This document shows positions 1-7,928 of a DNA stretch of 20,140 nucleotides, in pieces; the first letter of the stretch is position 1; each line of letters starts with the position of its first letter. Source of the stretch: Cyanobacteria bacterium OH_CDB_20 (lineage in GTDB: Bacteria; Cyanobacteriota; Vampirovibrionia; Gastranaerophilales; Gastranaerophilaceae); assembly GCA_023415935.1 (NCBI GenBank), contig JAEZIX010000102.1, positions 1 to 20,140 on the forward strand. The letters are read 5' to 3'. The position numbers were made by a program, and so were the translations under genes. The notes below the pieces were generated by a model, which ran no database searches, was not told the DNA's origin, and saw only the letters and a list, made by a program, of their open reading frames with translations.

Positions 1-106
1 GAAGCAAATCATCTTTTTGTGCAATTGTTGAAAATGTTGCTTCTTCCTCATGTTCTTCTTCAAATTTCGGCAGCATAAATTCTTCTGTAATATTTTCAAT
101 ACTCAT
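1..106 (-). CDS. N-terminal part of an unrecognised acidic protein (runs off the window)
   Basis: Only the first 35 codons are inside the window. They begin MSIENITEEFMLPKFEEEHE and are strongly acidic, with no signal peptide or membrane segment. The start is supported by an AGGGAGGAG ribosome-binding sequence just upstream (about 124-134 on the plus strand). The gene follows pdp on the same strand after 77 bases, so it may be co-transcribed with it. I do not recognise the family, and the rest of the protein lies outside the window. Confidence 0.55.
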   Translation of the reverse strand, partial: MSIENITEEFMLPKFEEEHEEEATFSTIAQKDDLL

Positions 107-183
107 AAAAAATCTCTCACTCCTCCCTACGTTTTTTGTTAGACGAATGTGAAAGATTTTTGTTTCAATATGTTTTCGAAATG

Positions 184-1488
184 TTAATTTATTACTTTAT
201 ATACAAGATTTTGTTGAGAAGGAGCAGCATCAGAATAGGTATATGCTTCTTTTAAAAGATTTTCAGCATCTTTTATAGTTTCTTGTTTATTGGCATATAT
301 TGTTGCGTAAGTTTCTCCTTTTTCAACGCGTTCACCGTATTTTTTATTTAAGTATATTCCGACAGCGTAATCAATCGGGTCAGATTTTTTATCTCGCCCG
401 GCGCCAAGGATTTTGCAAGCTTTTGCAACTTTTAAGGCTTCAACGTTTTTTACAAAACCATTTTCTTCAGCTTTTAATTCGTATTTTATTTGGGCTTGAG
501 GAAGAAGGCTGTAATCTTCTGTAATATCAGGATTGCCGCCTTGAGCAGCTATTACTTCTCTGAATTTATCAAGTGCTTTACCTGATTTTATTAAATCTAT
601 AAGGTAATTTTTACTATCTTCTATATGTTCAAAAAGTCCGGCTTTTACAAGGGCAAGTCCTGCAAGCTCAAATGTCACTTCTTCAAGGTCTTCAGGCATG
701 TTGCCTTTTAAAAATTCTATAACTTCTTGAATTTCAATAGCGTTTCCTATTGCCCTTCCAAGAGGTTGATCCATAGAATTAATTACCGCGCAAATGTTTC
801 TGCCGAGTCTTTTACCTACTTCAACCATTACTTTTGATAGCTCTTCTGCTTTTTCAGGTGTTTTTATGAAAGCGCCTGAGCCGTATTTGACGTCTAGTAC
901 GATATGGTTTGCGCCTGATGCGATTTTCTTAGATACAACAGAAGACGCTATAAGAGGGATTATATCAACTGTTGAAGTAACATCTCTTAGCGCATAAAGT
1001 TTTCCGTCAGCAGGTGCTAAAGAAAGCGTTTGAGAGGCAATCGCTGTACCTGTTTGTTTAATGATTTTTTTGAATTCAGATATTTCAAGTCCTGTTTTAA
1101 ATCCAGGGATTGAATCGAGTTTATCGATTGTTCCACCTGTATGCCCCAAACCTTTTCCTGAAAGTTTTGCAATATAGACTCCTGCTGCAGCCATAAGTGG
1201 TAAAAACATAAGCGTAATTTTATCGCCAACCCCACCTGTTGAGTGTTTATCGACAACATTGTCTGAAATATCACTTAAATCAAGGATTTCGCCTGATTCA
1301 ACCATGTATTTTGTTAGGTATGTTGTTTCGTCAAGATTCATACCGTTAAAGTATATAGCCATAAGAAGCGCACTTGTCTGATAATCTTCTATTGAACCTT
1401 GCATAATACCGTCAATAAAGAACTTTATTTCTTCTTCAGATAATGCAATTCCTGTTTTCTTTTTTTCAATTAAATCAATTATTTTCAT
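184..1488 (-). CDS. pdp: Pyrimidine-nucleoside phosphorylase (thymidine/uridine phosphorylase family)
   Basis: This cytoplasmic salvage enzyme splits pyrimidine (deoxy)nucleosides with phosphate into free base and (deoxy)ribose-1-phosphate. The 434-residue protein shows the family fingerprints: KHSTGGVGDK at residues 81-90 (phosphate and substrate binding) and SGKGLGHTGGTIDKLDSIPG at 110-129, the signature of thymidine and pyrimidine-nucleoside phosphorylases. The length matches Bacillus Pdp better than the slightly longer E. coli DeoA, so I favour the broad-specificity Pdp name, although DeoA cannot be excluded by eye. The start has an AGGAG site seven bases upstream. It lies downstream of the OmpH-like gene on the same strand, separated by a small stem-loop, so expression may depend partly on read-through from that promoter. 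No other deo/pdp operon genes are visible. Confidence 0.93.
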   Translation of the reverse strand: MKIIDLIEKKKTGIALSEEEIKFFIDGIMQGSIEDYQTSALLMAIYFNGMNLDETTYLTKYMVESGEILDLSDISDNVVDKHSTGGVGDKITLMFLPLMAAAGVYIAKLSGKGLGHTGGTIDKLDSIPGFKTGLEISEFKKIIKQTGTAIASQTLSLAPADGKLYALRDVTSTVDIIPLIASSVVSKKIASGANHIVLDVKYGSGAFIKTPEKAEELSKVMVEVGKRLGRNICAVINSMDQPLGRAIGNAIEIQEVIEFLKGNMPEDLEEVTFELAGLALVKAGLFEHIEDSKNYLIDLIKSGKALDKFREVIAAQGGNPDITEDYSLLPQAQIKYELKAEENGFVKNVEALKVAKACKILGAGRDKKSDPIDYAVGIYLNKKYGERVEKGETYATIYANKQETIKDAENLLKEAYTYSDAAPSQQNLVYKVIN

Positions 1489-1511
1489 ATAAACTCCTGA
1501 TTAGAAACGAT

Positions 1512-1538
1512 AAGAGAAGCACCAAACGGGCTTCTCTT
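1512..1538 (-). terminator. Stem-loop between the OmpH-like gene and pdp
   Basis: AAGAGAAGC (1512-1520) pairs perfectly with GCTTCTCTT (1530-1538) around a nine-base loop. In the minus direction it follows the OmpH-like gene but lacks a solid T-run, so it may be a weak or partial terminator, or a processing site that sets relative expression of the two genes. Confidence 0.45.
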
Positions 1539-1559
1539 TATCTATTTACAATTTAAAAA

Positions 1560-2015
1560 CTATTTTTTTGTACTGTTAAGGTATTGAATAACATCATTTG
1601 TGATGTCTGTTCCACCTGTGAATACCATTCTATAGTCAAGAACGATAGGAATATTTTTAGCGGCAGCAACAGCTTTAATTCCGTTAATAATATTATTATA
1701 GATTTCATTTTCTTTAGTTAATTTGTAATTGTATACGCTATCTTCTTTTGCTTTATATTCTTGCTGAATTCTTTCTTCAAAATTTTTCTTGTTTATAGGA
1801 GAGTCGATTGCTTTAAATTCTTTGTCCTTATCAATCACATATTGTTGAAGTTCAAGAACTTTGTTATCAATATCTTTATAAACAGTTTTTGCATAATTGT
1901 AGTCTGATTCAATTTTTTTGAAATTTGCATACGCAATAGTATCTGCTGCTTTTGCAGTTAAGTTTGTGAAAATAACCATACATATAGCTAAAATTGCAAT
2001 TTTTAAGTTCTTCAT
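1560..2015 (-). CDS. OmpH/Skp-family periplasmic chaperone-like protein
   Basis: The 151-residue protein starts with a clear signal peptide: lysines, a hydrophobic stretch, then AKA before the predicted cleavage site near residue 23. The mature part opens with an IAYANFKKI strand, continues as a long charged coiled coil (about residues 35-110) and ends with a VLDYRMVFTGGTDITNDV-type strand plus helix. This is the usual layout of Skp/OmpH proteins, which hold unfolded outer-membrane proteins in the periplasm. This points to a cell with an outer membrane. Family assignment comes from the overall architecture and the C-terminal DIT...V...LN pattern; sequence identity to Skp is probably low. Its ribosome-binding site is AGGGGAG, and a good sigma-70-type promoter lies just upstream. 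The usual neighbours bamA and lpxD are not in view. Confidence 0.75.
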   Translation of the reverse strand: MKNLKIAILAICMVIFTNLTAKAADTIAYANFKKIESDYNYAKTVYKDIDNKVLELQQYVIDKDKEFKAIDSPINKKNFEERIQQEYKAKEDSVYNYKLTKENEIYNNIINGIKAVAAAKNIPIVLDYRMVFTGGTDITNDVIQYLNSTKK

Positions 2016-2044
2016 TTTGTTCTCCCCTTATTTGGCTTACCAAG

Positions 2045-2073
2045 ATTTTAGCAAAATACTTTTATAAAAACAA
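2045..2073 (-). promoter_or_regulatory. Promoter of the OmpH-like gene
   Basis: On the minus strand TTGTTT (2068-2073) and TAAAAT (2045-2050) are separated by exactly 17 bases. The start codon at 2015 follows with an AGGGGAG site in between. The promoter is divergent from the DAHP synthase gene. Confidence 0.6.
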
Positions 2074-2127
2074 GTTATCATTTTTTTTGTGGGCATGTTA
2101 GGATAATGGAAGAGTAAGGAGTGTAAC

Positions 2128-3141
2128 ATGCTTATAATAATGAAGCCGCAGGCTACAGAGTCTCAGATAGAAAAAGTAGTAAGTTTTATTAAGAAAAAAG
2201 GCTTTGATGCGCATATTTCAAGGGGCGAAGTTCATACAGTAATTGGTGCTGTTGGTGGAAAAATAGTTGATCCGAGAGATATAGAGCTTATTGAAGGTGT
2301 AAGCGAGGTTATAAGGATTTCATCCAGCTATAAACTTGTTAGCAGGGTTTTTCAGCCTATTGATACCATAGTAGAGGTTAACGGGGTTAAATTCGGCGGA
2401 AAACATACGGGAATAATCGCTGGTCCTTGCACTGTTGAAAGTTATGAACAAATGGATGCAACTGCCAAAAAACTTAGCGCAGCAGGTGTAAAAGTGCTAA
2501 GAGGCGGTGCATATAAGCCAAGAACATCGCCTTATGCTTTTCAGGGACTAGGTGAAGAAGGACTTAAGATTTTAAGAGAAGTATCTGATAAATACGGCAT
2601 GGCATGTACTTCTGAGGTAATGGAAATATCTCAAATTCCTTCTTTTATAAAATATGTAGATATATTGCAAGTTGGCGCAAGAAACATGCAAAATTTTAAT
2701 TTGCTCCGTGAGCTTGGAAGCATTAATAAACCTGTTTTATTAAAAAGAGGATTGAGTGCAACTATTGAAGAATGGCTTATGTCAGCTGAATATATATTAT
2801 CAGGTGGAAACAGAGACGTCATTCTTTGCGAAAGAGGTATAAGAACCTTTGAAAAAGCGACAAGAAATACATTAGATTTGTCAGCAATTCCTGTTATAAA
2901 CAAGCTCAGCCACCTTCCGGTTGCTGTTGACCCTAGCCATGCAACAGGTTTAAGAGATAGTGTTGCTCCAATGTCTAAAGCATCACTTGCAGCAGGTTGC
3001 GATGGACTTATTATAGAAGTCCATGACGATCCTGAAAATGCACTCTGTGATGGCGCACAATCTTTATACCCTGAATCATTTATAGAACTTTATGAAGAGC
3101 TTAAACAAATCGCTCCAATTGTAAAAAGAAGTGTTCAGTAG
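2128..3141 (+). CDS. aroF: 3-deoxy-7-phosphoheptulonate (DAHP) synthase, type I-beta with N-terminal regulatory domain
   Basis: It catalyses the first step of the shikimate pathway, joining phosphoenolpyruvate and erythrose-4-phosphate. Residues 1-70 form a ferredoxin-like regulatory domain (MLIIMKPQATESQIEKVV...), as in the Thermotoga maritima enzyme, where it gives feedback inhibition by aromatic amino acids. The barrel follows with AGPC at 98-101, RGGAYKPRTSPYAFQG at 125-140, KRG near 206 and DPSHATG at 268-274. The metal ligands known for the Thermotoga enzyme (Cys, His, Glu, Asp) map to C101, H271, E297 and D308, so the enzyme looks intact. Length 337 is typical. The start has AAGGAG six bases upstream. 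The gene stands alone, divergent from the OmpH-like gene and convergent with the HU gene. Confidence 0.95.
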   Translation: MLIIMKPQATESQIEKVVSFIKKKGFDAHISRGEVHTVIGAVGGKIVDPRDIELIEGVSEVIRISSSYKLVSRVFQPIDTIVEVNGVKFGGKHTGIIAGPCTVESYEQMDATAKKLSAAGVKVLRGGAYKPRTSPYAFQGLGEEGLKILREVSDKYGMACTSEVMEISQIPSFIKYVDILQVGARNMQNFNLLRELGSINKPVLLKRGLSATIEEWLMSAEYILSGGNRDVILCERGIRTFEKATRNTLDLSAIPVINKLSHLPVAVDPSHATGLRDSVAPMSKASLAAGCDGLIIEVHDDPENALCDGAQSLYPESFIELYEELKQIAPIVKRSVQ

Positions 3142-3168
3142 AGAAATTTAAATTAATATTGAATAAAA

Positions 3169-3192
3169 AAACTGCCGGCATGCCGGCAGTTT
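3169..3192 (-). terminator. Strong rho-independent terminator of the HU gene, between convergent genes
   Basis: A perfect 24-base palindrome (AAACTGCCGGCA followed by its mirror complement) sits between the convergent ends of DAHP synthase and HU. On the minus strand it continues directly into a run of seven T, the classical layout. On the plus strand only three T follow before a C, so the hairpin should mainly stop the HU transcript, with a weaker effect on aroF. Confidence 0.85.
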
Positions 3193-3217
3193 CTGTTAAT
3201 GAACTAGAATAAAGTTA

Positions 3218-3514
3218 CTATTTTTTAGCAACTTCTTTGCTTCCGTTAACAACATCTTTGAATTTTTTACCAGCTGAGAATACTGGAGCAGTTTTAGCAG
3301 CAATTTTAATTGCTTTACCAGTTTGTGGGTTGCGGCCAGTTCTAGCAGCTCTTTTTCTTGATTCAAAAGTTCCGAAGCCAACTAAAGTCACTTTTTTGCC
3401 TTTAGCAACTGTTTTTTCAACAGTATCCATAAATGCATTTATGATTTCAGCAGCGTCTTTTTGTGTAACTTTAGCTTTTTTAGATACCTCTTGTACTAAT
3501 TCTTCTTTGTTCAT
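3218..3514 (-). CDS. hup: HU-family histone-like DNA-binding protein
   Basis: This 98-residue protein belongs to the HU/IHF family of nucleoid proteins, which act as dimers and bend DNA. The N-terminal helices (MNKEELVQEVSKKAKV...) are followed by the conserved core GFGTFESRKRAARTGRNPQTG, which includes the DNA-binding arm, and by the KFK...V C-terminal helix. A short lysine-rich tail (GSKEVAKK) extends it a little beyond the usual 90 residues. It is HU rather than IHF by length and arm sequence, though this is a judgement by eye. It has its own promoter and an AAAGGGG ribosome-binding site, and a strong terminator follows, so it is probably a highly expressed single-gene unit despite lying directly after lysS. 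Confidence 0.95.
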   Translation of the reverse strand: MNKEELVQEVSKKAKVTQKDAAEIINAFMDTVEKTVAKGKKVTLVGFGTFESRKRAARTGRNPQTGKAIKIAAKTAPVFSAGKKFKDVVNGSKEVAKK

Positions 3515-3548
3515 AGTATTAAACCCCTTTCGTAAATGTACAATTACT

Positions 3549-3576
3549 ATTATATTGAATTTTTCAAATTACGCAA
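3549..3576 (-). promoter_or_regulatory. Promoter of the HU gene
   Basis: On the minus strand TTGCGT (3571-3576) and a consensus TATAAT (3549-3554) are 16 bases apart, about 40 bases upstream of the HU start codon. The perfect -10 box fits an abundant nucleoid protein. Confidence 0.65.
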
Positions 3577-3613
3577 GTGGTTTTTTTCATACTAATAAAG
3601 GGTTTTTAAAAAT

Positions 3614-5095
3614 TTATTTATGCTTCATCGTTGGAAACGCAATAACGTCGCGGATTGTAGGCGAATTAGTAAGCAACATCATTATTCTGTCTATACCTAT
3701 GCCTAATCCTCCAGCTGGTGGCATGCCGTATTCAAGAGCATTAATAAAATCTTCATCTACGTCGCATGCTTCTTCGTCACCTTCAGCTTTTGCTTTTGCT
3801 TGAAGTTCGAATCTGTTTCTTTGGTCAATAGGGTCTGTAAGCTCAGAAAATGCGTTACATATTTCCCAGCCGTTTATTCTTGATTCGAAACGTTCTGTAA
3901 GACGAGGGTTGTCTCTGTGAACTTTTGCAAGAGGTGATATATCTCTAGGGTAGTCGATTATATGGACAGGTTGGATTAAATGCGGTTCAACTTTGTCTTC
4001 GAAAATTTTGTCTAAAATTTTACCCCAATTATCGTTATCTTCAATCTCAATACCCATTTCTTCAGCTTTTACTCTAGCTTCTTCAACTGTGTAGAAATCG
4101 TTAAAGTCGATTCCCGTATATTCTTTGATTGCTCCGAGCATGGTTTTTCTATCCCAAGGTGGAGTTAAGTCAAGAATTTTGTCACCATAAGGAATTTTCA
4201 TTGTTCCTAAAACGTCTTGTGCAACTGAAGATATTAGATTTTCAACAAGTGCCATCATTTCATTGTAGTCAACATATGCCTGATACAGTTCCATCATAGT
4301 GAATTCAGGATTGTGACGTGTATCAATACCTTCATTTCTGAAGTTTCTTCCAATCTCAAATATTTTTTCGCAAACGCCGCCTACTAAAAGTCTTTTCAAA
4401 TGAAGTTCAGGAGCGATTCTCAAGAACATATCCATATCAAGGGCATTGTGATGAGTAATAAAAGGTTTTGCTGTTGCTCCACCTGCTTGCGTATGAAGAA
4501 GTGGTGTTTCAACTTCTAAAAATCCTTGATTTGTTAAGTATTCTCTTATTTTTTGAATTATTAAACTTCTTATTCTAAAAGTATTTCTTGATTCTTCGTT
4601 CATAATAAGATCAACATATCTTTGACGATATCTCAATTCAACGTCTGTTAAGCCGTGGAACTTTTCTGGTAAAGGTTTTAATGCTTTTGAAAGCATTTTT
4701 ATATCCGTTGCTTTAACGCTCAATTCTCCTCTAGGAGTTCTTCTTACAGTACCTTTAAAACCTACAATATCACCAATATCTGTTAATTTTAAGATTGCCA
4801 TTTTGTTTTCGTTAAGAAATTCTTTGTGGCAGAATATTTGTACTTTGCCTGAATCATCCATAAGGTCAATAAACATACCTGAGTTTCTCATAGCCATAAT
4901 TCTACCTGCTACAGCGTATGTATCTCCTGTTTCTTCACCGTTTTGAAGATCTTTATATTTTTCTTGGAGTGCTTTTGCGCTTATATCTTTATTATATGAA
5001 TATGGATAAGGATTTATTCCTTTATCTGCAAGCTCTGTGAGCTTTTGAATTCTGATACTTCTTATTCTATCAACTGGTGCATTGGTTTCTTGCAT
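3614..5095 (-). CDS. lysS: Lysyl-tRNA synthetase, class II
   Basis: It attaches lysine to tRNA-Lys. The 493-residue protein has an N-terminal OB-fold anticodon-binding domain (about 60-160, including AVAGRIMAMRNSGMFIDLMD) and a class II catalytic core. Visible core motifs are RYRQRYVDLI, motif 2 in FEIGRNFRNEGIDTRHNPEF, the ELTDPIDQR segment and motif 3 in GGLGIGIDRIMMLL near the C-terminus. Length fits bacterial LysS. An upstream in-frame ATG at 5170 would add 25 residues, but the start at 5095 is preferred: it has GGAGGA five bases upstream, the extra residues look non-coding, and the longer form would overlap the divergent gene beginning at 5165. The HU gene follows on the same strand with its own promoter. 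Confidence 0.96.
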   Translation of the reverse strand: MQETNAPVDRIRSIRIQKLTELADKGINPYPYSYNKDISAKALQEKYKDLQNGEETGDTYAVAGRIMAMRNSGMFIDLMDDSGKVQIFCHKEFLNENKMAILKLTDIGDIVGFKGTVRRTPRGELSVKATDIKMLSKALKPLPEKFHGLTDVELRYRQRYVDLIMNEESRNTFRIRSLIIQKIREYLTNQGFLEVETPLLHTQAGGATAKPFITHHNALDMDMFLRIAPELHLKRLLVGGVCEKIFEIGRNFRNEGIDTRHNPEFTMMELYQAYVDYNEMMALVENLISSVAQDVLGTMKIPYGDKILDLTPPWDRKTMLGAIKEYTGIDFNDFYTVEEARVKAEEMGIEIEDNDNWGKILDKIFEDKVEPHLIQPVHIIDYPRDISPLAKVHRDNPRLTERFESRINGWEICNAFSELTDPIDQRNRFELQAKAKAEGDEEACDVDEDFINALEYGMPPAGGLGIGIDRIMMLLTNSPTIRDVIAFPTMKHK

Positions 5096-5129
5096 AGTTC
5101 CTCCGATTTTTTCATTCCATAACAAAATT

Positions 5130-5157
5130 TTATCATCAACATAAATTATTGTATAAT
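5130..5157 (+). promoter_or_regulatory. Promoter of the spermidine-synthase-like gene, predicted to give a leaderless mRNA
   Basis: TTATCA (5130-5135) and a consensus TATAAT (5152-5157) are 16 bases apart. The ATG lies at 5165, only seven bases beyond the -10 box, exactly where transcription would be expected to start. No ribosome-binding sequence is present between the -10 box and the ATG. Confidence 0.5.
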
Positions 5158-5164
5158 TTGAGTT

Positions 5165-6073
5165 ATGCATAATAATAATTTCACATTACTTCCGGAAGGC
5201 CTTGCAATAAATGAGCCCGATGAAGAGCTTCTCAAGGTTATAAACAATAAAACTTTTGATGATAAGGTTTTATTTAATACCGAATCGGCATTTCATGATA
5301 TTTCGGTTGTCGAAAATGAAATCGGTAGGTTTCTGCACTACAAGGATACCTACCAAGCGGGATTTATTAATACAGAATTTTACAAAGGAAATCTTCCATA
5401 TATTAATTATTTTTTACTGCCATATCTGCTTAAAAAAGATGTTAAAAATATTCTTTTAATCGGTTTTGGAACCGGTAAAATTGTTAAAGATTTTGAGTAT
5501 TTGTTTGAAAATCTCGAAAAGATTACGGCAGTTGATATAGAAGAGAATATATTGAACATTGCAGAGGAATATTTTGGCTTTAAAAATAGCGAAAAATTTG
5601 AGTTTATATTGCAAGACGGAATTGCTTTTTTAAGAAATTCAAAAACAAAGTATGATTTAATAGTTGTTGATGTTGCAAATAATAACGGAATTGAAAGCAG
5701 ATTTTTTGATGAAGAATATCTGGATTTAATAAAAAAATCTCTTAAAAAGGGAGGCATTTTTGTTTCAAATTTGTGCGCAAGCCCTGATTTAGAAAATCCA
5801 AAGAATGTATTTTTTGCAAAAATAAAAAAAATGTATTCTGAAAAATTTAAGCATTTGAATATCTTTAAAGGAGATTATTCCGACAAAGTATATTACAAAA
5901 GTTTCTTTGGGATTGATAAAAGAGTTATAGATGTAACCAATATCATAATAATAGCTTCGGATTCATACCTCTTTGATGGTTCTTTTACTCTTGATTCTTG
6001 CTCAAAAGAAAAAATTGGCGGTATAAATGTAGACATAGAAGAATATCTTAATGATTTAAGTGTATGCAATTAA
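5165..6073 (+). CDS. Spermidine-synthase-like Rossmann-fold protein (aminopropyl- or methyltransferase-like)
   Basis: This 302-residue protein has the spermidine synthase architecture. An N-terminal beta segment (ESAFHDISVVENEIGRFL, about 40-57, then YQAG) resembles that family, and a Rossmann fold follows with NILLIGFGTGKIV at 95-107, VDIEEN at 123-128, LQDGIAFL at 149-156 and YDLIVVDVANN at 163-173. In true spermidine synthases the last motif is usually D-S-S/T-D-P, with a catalytic aspartate. Here the corresponding residue is N172, and the GGGDGG loop is reduced to GFGTG. It may therefore be a methyltransferase-like or otherwise diverged paralogue and not a working aminopropyltransferase. 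No speA/speD-type partner is near. The start codon lies almost on top of its promoter, divergent from lysS. Function uncertain, fold confident. Confidence 0.75.
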   Translation: MHNNNFTLLPEGLAINEPDEELLKVINNKTFDDKVLFNTESAFHDISVVENEIGRFLHYKDTYQAGFINTEFYKGNLPYINYFLLPYLLKKDVKNILLIGFGTGKIVKDFEYLFENLEKITAVDIEENILNIAEEYFGFKNSEKFEFILQDGIAFLRNSKTKYDLIVVDVANNNGIESRFFDEEYLDLIKKSLKKGGIFVSNLCASPDLENPKNVFFAKIKKMYSEKFKHLNIFKGDYSDKVYYKSFFGIDKRVIDVTNIIIIASDSYLFDGSFTLDSCSKEKIGGINVDIEEYLNDLSVCN

Positions 6074-6094
6074 GCTAATTATATGATTACATAT

Positions 6095-6123
6095 TATACA
6101 AATTATTATTTAATTAATACTAT
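6095..6123 (+). promoter_or_regulatory. Possible promoter of motAB
   Basis: TATACA (6095-6100) and TACTAT (6118-6123) lie 17 bases apart upstream of motA; each matches four of six consensus bases. The region is AT-rich, so chance matches are likely. I see no sigma-28-type flagellar promoter (TAAA and GCCGATAA boxes) here. Confidence 0.3.
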
Positions 6124-6153
6124 GAATACTGTAAATTAAGGAGTTGACCTCTT

Positions 6154-6921
6154 ATGGATATATTGGCAATATTAGGTATAGTTTCAGGGTTAGGGCTTAT
6201 ATTACTCGGCCAGGCAATGGAAGGTGGTAATATTGGACAATTACTTCAAATTACTGCAGCAATGATTGTATTTGGTGGTACATTTGGTGCTGTTGTTTTA
6301 AGTTTTCCTCCTAATATTTTAATGGATGGGTTAAAGTCTTTTGGTGTTGCGTTTGGGTCATTAGAGGTTAATTATGATGAAACCATACAAGAGATAATAA
6401 AATTTGCGCAAAAGGCCAGAAAAGAAGGTATTATCTCTCTTGAAAAAGAAGCGCGCACAGCGTCTGATCCTGTTTTGAGAATGGGGCTAGAAGCATTGAG
6501 TGACGGTACAGATCCTACATTGGTTAGAGAAATGATGGAAAATCAGCTTGAGCAGCTTGAAAATAAAATTAATGCTTCGGCAAAAGTATGGGAATCAGCA
6601 GGCGGCTATTCGCCTACATTTGGTATCATCGGTGCTGTAATGGGGCTTATTCAAGTAATGCAGAACCTTACCGATCCTTCAAAACTGGGTGCAGGTATTG
6701 CAGTTGCCTTTGTTGCTACTATATATGGTTTGTTTGCTGCAAACCTTGTGTTTATACCTTCTTCTTCAAGAATTAAGTATAAATATCAAAAAGTATTTTT
6801 AAAACTTACAATAATGATTGAAGGAGTTCTTTCAATTCAGTCTGGAGAGAGCCCTGCTCTTATTGAAAGAAAACTTCAAACTTTTCTACTAGAAAATAAA
6901 ACAGAAAGTAAAACAGAATAG
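6154..6921 (+). CDS. motA: Flagellar motor stator protein MotA
   Basis: MotA forms, with MotB, the ion channel that drives flagellar rotation. The 255-residue protein has four hydrophobic segments at about 3-20, 31-51, 151-171 and 181-202, with a large cytoplasmic loop between the second and third, as in the MotA/PomA family. The conserved third-segment motif GGYSPTFGIIGAVMGLI (151-166 region) carries the essential proline (P154), and the fourth segment shows AGIAVAFVATIYG. An AAGGAG site lies ten bases before the start. motB follows after two bases, so the pair is one operon. Sequence style is nearer to the PomA/LafT group than E. coli MotA, but whether protons or sodium drive it cannot be decided here. 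Confidence 0.93.
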   Translation: MDILAILGIVSGLGLILLGQAMEGGNIGQLLQITAAMIVFGGTFGAVVLSFPPNILMDGLKSFGVAFGSLEVNYDETIQEIIKFAQKARKEGIISLEKEARTASDPVLRMGLEALSDGTDPTLVREMMENQLEQLENKINASAKVWESAGGYSPTFGIIGAVMGLIQVMQNLTDPSKLGAGIAVAFVATIYGLFAANLVFIPSSSRIKYKYQKVFLKLTIMIEGVLSIQSGESPALIERKLQTFLLENKTESKTE

Positions 6922-6923
6922 TA

Positions 6924-7850
6924 ATGGCAAAAAAGAAGAAACATGAAGAACATGAAAATCTTGAGCGTTGGTTAATTTCTTATGCGGATTTTATAACGCT
7001 TTTATTTGCTACATTTGTTGTTTTATATGCCTTAGCGCAAACAGATGTTTCTAAATTTGTCGAATTAAATAGAAACATGGTAAGTTCTTTTTCAAGTTCT
7101 TTGCTTCAAGGGCAAAATGGTGTTCTTAATAGTGGCGAAAACCCGCTTGATTCAAATTCTGCAAATTCAATTTTAGATTCTCTTATCTTGGAATATATGA
7201 ATCCTCAGTACGAAAAAGAATCATTTAAAGACATTAAAGAGGATATTGACAAATTAAAAAGTGAAAAAAAACTTGATGGAGTAGATGCTGAAATAACAGA
7301 TAGAGGACTTGTAATTATATTTACGGGTACAGATATGCTTTTTGCTCCTGCATCAGCTGATCTTACGCCTGCAGCAAAGAAGAAACTTGACCAAATCGGT
7401 GCTCTTATTGGTAGAAAATTCTTGCTTCATATAATGAGAGTTGAAGGGCATACCGATAATATTCCGTTTTCGAGTGATAAATATCCTTCAAACTGGGAGT
7501 TGTCATCTGCAAGAGCTTGCTCTGTAGTTAGGTATTTAATACATAAATTCAAATTTGTAGATGAATTGTTTACACCAATAGGTTACGCAGATACAAGGCC
7601 TGTTGCACCTAATAATTCAGAAAGAAATCGCGCGAAAAATAGACGTGTTGATATTGTTGTGTTGAAAAACCAATACAAATCAGTTGAAGACGCAAGAGAC
7701 TCATTTATAAAAATGGATAAGAAAAAACAAGAAGAAATAAGAAACAGACATATGGAAACAGTTAATCAAATTTTAAGTCTGAGTGATGCTGCATCCAAAC
7801 TTCAAGATGATAACGATGAAAAAGAAGTCATTTTGTTAAAAGATAGATAA
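6924..7850 (+). CDS. motB: Flagellar motor stator protein MotB with OmpA-like peptidoglycan-binding domain
   Basis: MotB anchors the stator to the cell wall and supplies the ion-carrying aspartate. The 308-residue protein has a basic N-terminus (AKKKKHEEH), the plug/transmembrane motif RWLISYADFITLLFATFVVL with the key aspartate at D22, a periplasmic linker rich in Ser and Asn (about 50-90) and an OmpA-like domain (about 135-247). The OmpA domain shows VEGHTDN at 173-179 and NRRVDIVV at 239-246. A charged tail of about 60 residues follows. All features expected for a working stator are present. The gene begins two bases after the motA stop, so the two are co-translated. No other flagellar gene lies beside the pair. 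Confidence 0.93.
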   Translation: MAKKKKHEEHENLERWLISYADFITLLFATFVVLYALAQTDVSKFVELNRNMVSSFSSSLLQGQNGVLNSGENPLDSNSANSILDSLILEYMNPQYEKESFKDIKEDIDKLKSEKKLDGVDAEITDRGLVIIFTGTDMLFAPASADLTPAAKKKLDQIGALIGRKFLLHIMRVEGHTDNIPFSSDKYPSNWELSSARACSVVRYLIHKFKFVDELFTPIGYADTRPVAPNNSERNRAKNRRVDIVVLKNQYKSVEDARDSFIKMDKKKQEEIRNRHMETVNQILSLSDAASKLQDDNDEKEVILLKDR

Positions 7851-7879
7851 GTATAATTAAGCTGCTATCGTAAATATGT

Positions 7880-7908
7880 TTGTTTTGTATTAGAATAACT
7901 TGTAAAGT
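7880..7908 (+). promoter_or_regulatory. Promoter of the der-plsY-malic enzyme operon
   Basis: TTGTTT (7880-7885) and TAAAGT (7903-7908) are separated by exactly 17 bases. Transcription would begin near 7915, leaving a very short leader with the AAGG ribosome-binding site at 7918-7921 before the der start codon at 7929. Confidence 0.5.
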
Positions 7909-7928
7909 ATTTTTAGTAAGGTAACAGT

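Noticed and set aside
2075..2107. Promoter for DAHP synthase from TTATCA and GATAAT
   Set aside because: The spacing of 21 bases is too long and no better -35 box is in place.
2631..2903. Antisense open frame inside DAHP synthase, and similar long frames opposite lysS, der and the sigma gene
   Set aside because: They mirror strongly conserved coding sequence, lack ribosome-binding sites and show no recognisable protein features.
3169..3192. The GCCGGC-containing perfect palindrome as a protein-binding or integration site
   Set aside because: Its position between convergent genes and the directly attached run of seven T on the minus strand are fully explained by a terminator.
5096..5170. Longer lysS start at 5170 giving 25 extra residues
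   Set aside because: The extra residues cover a promoter region and the start of a divergent gene, and a strong GGAGGA site precedes the ATG at 5095.
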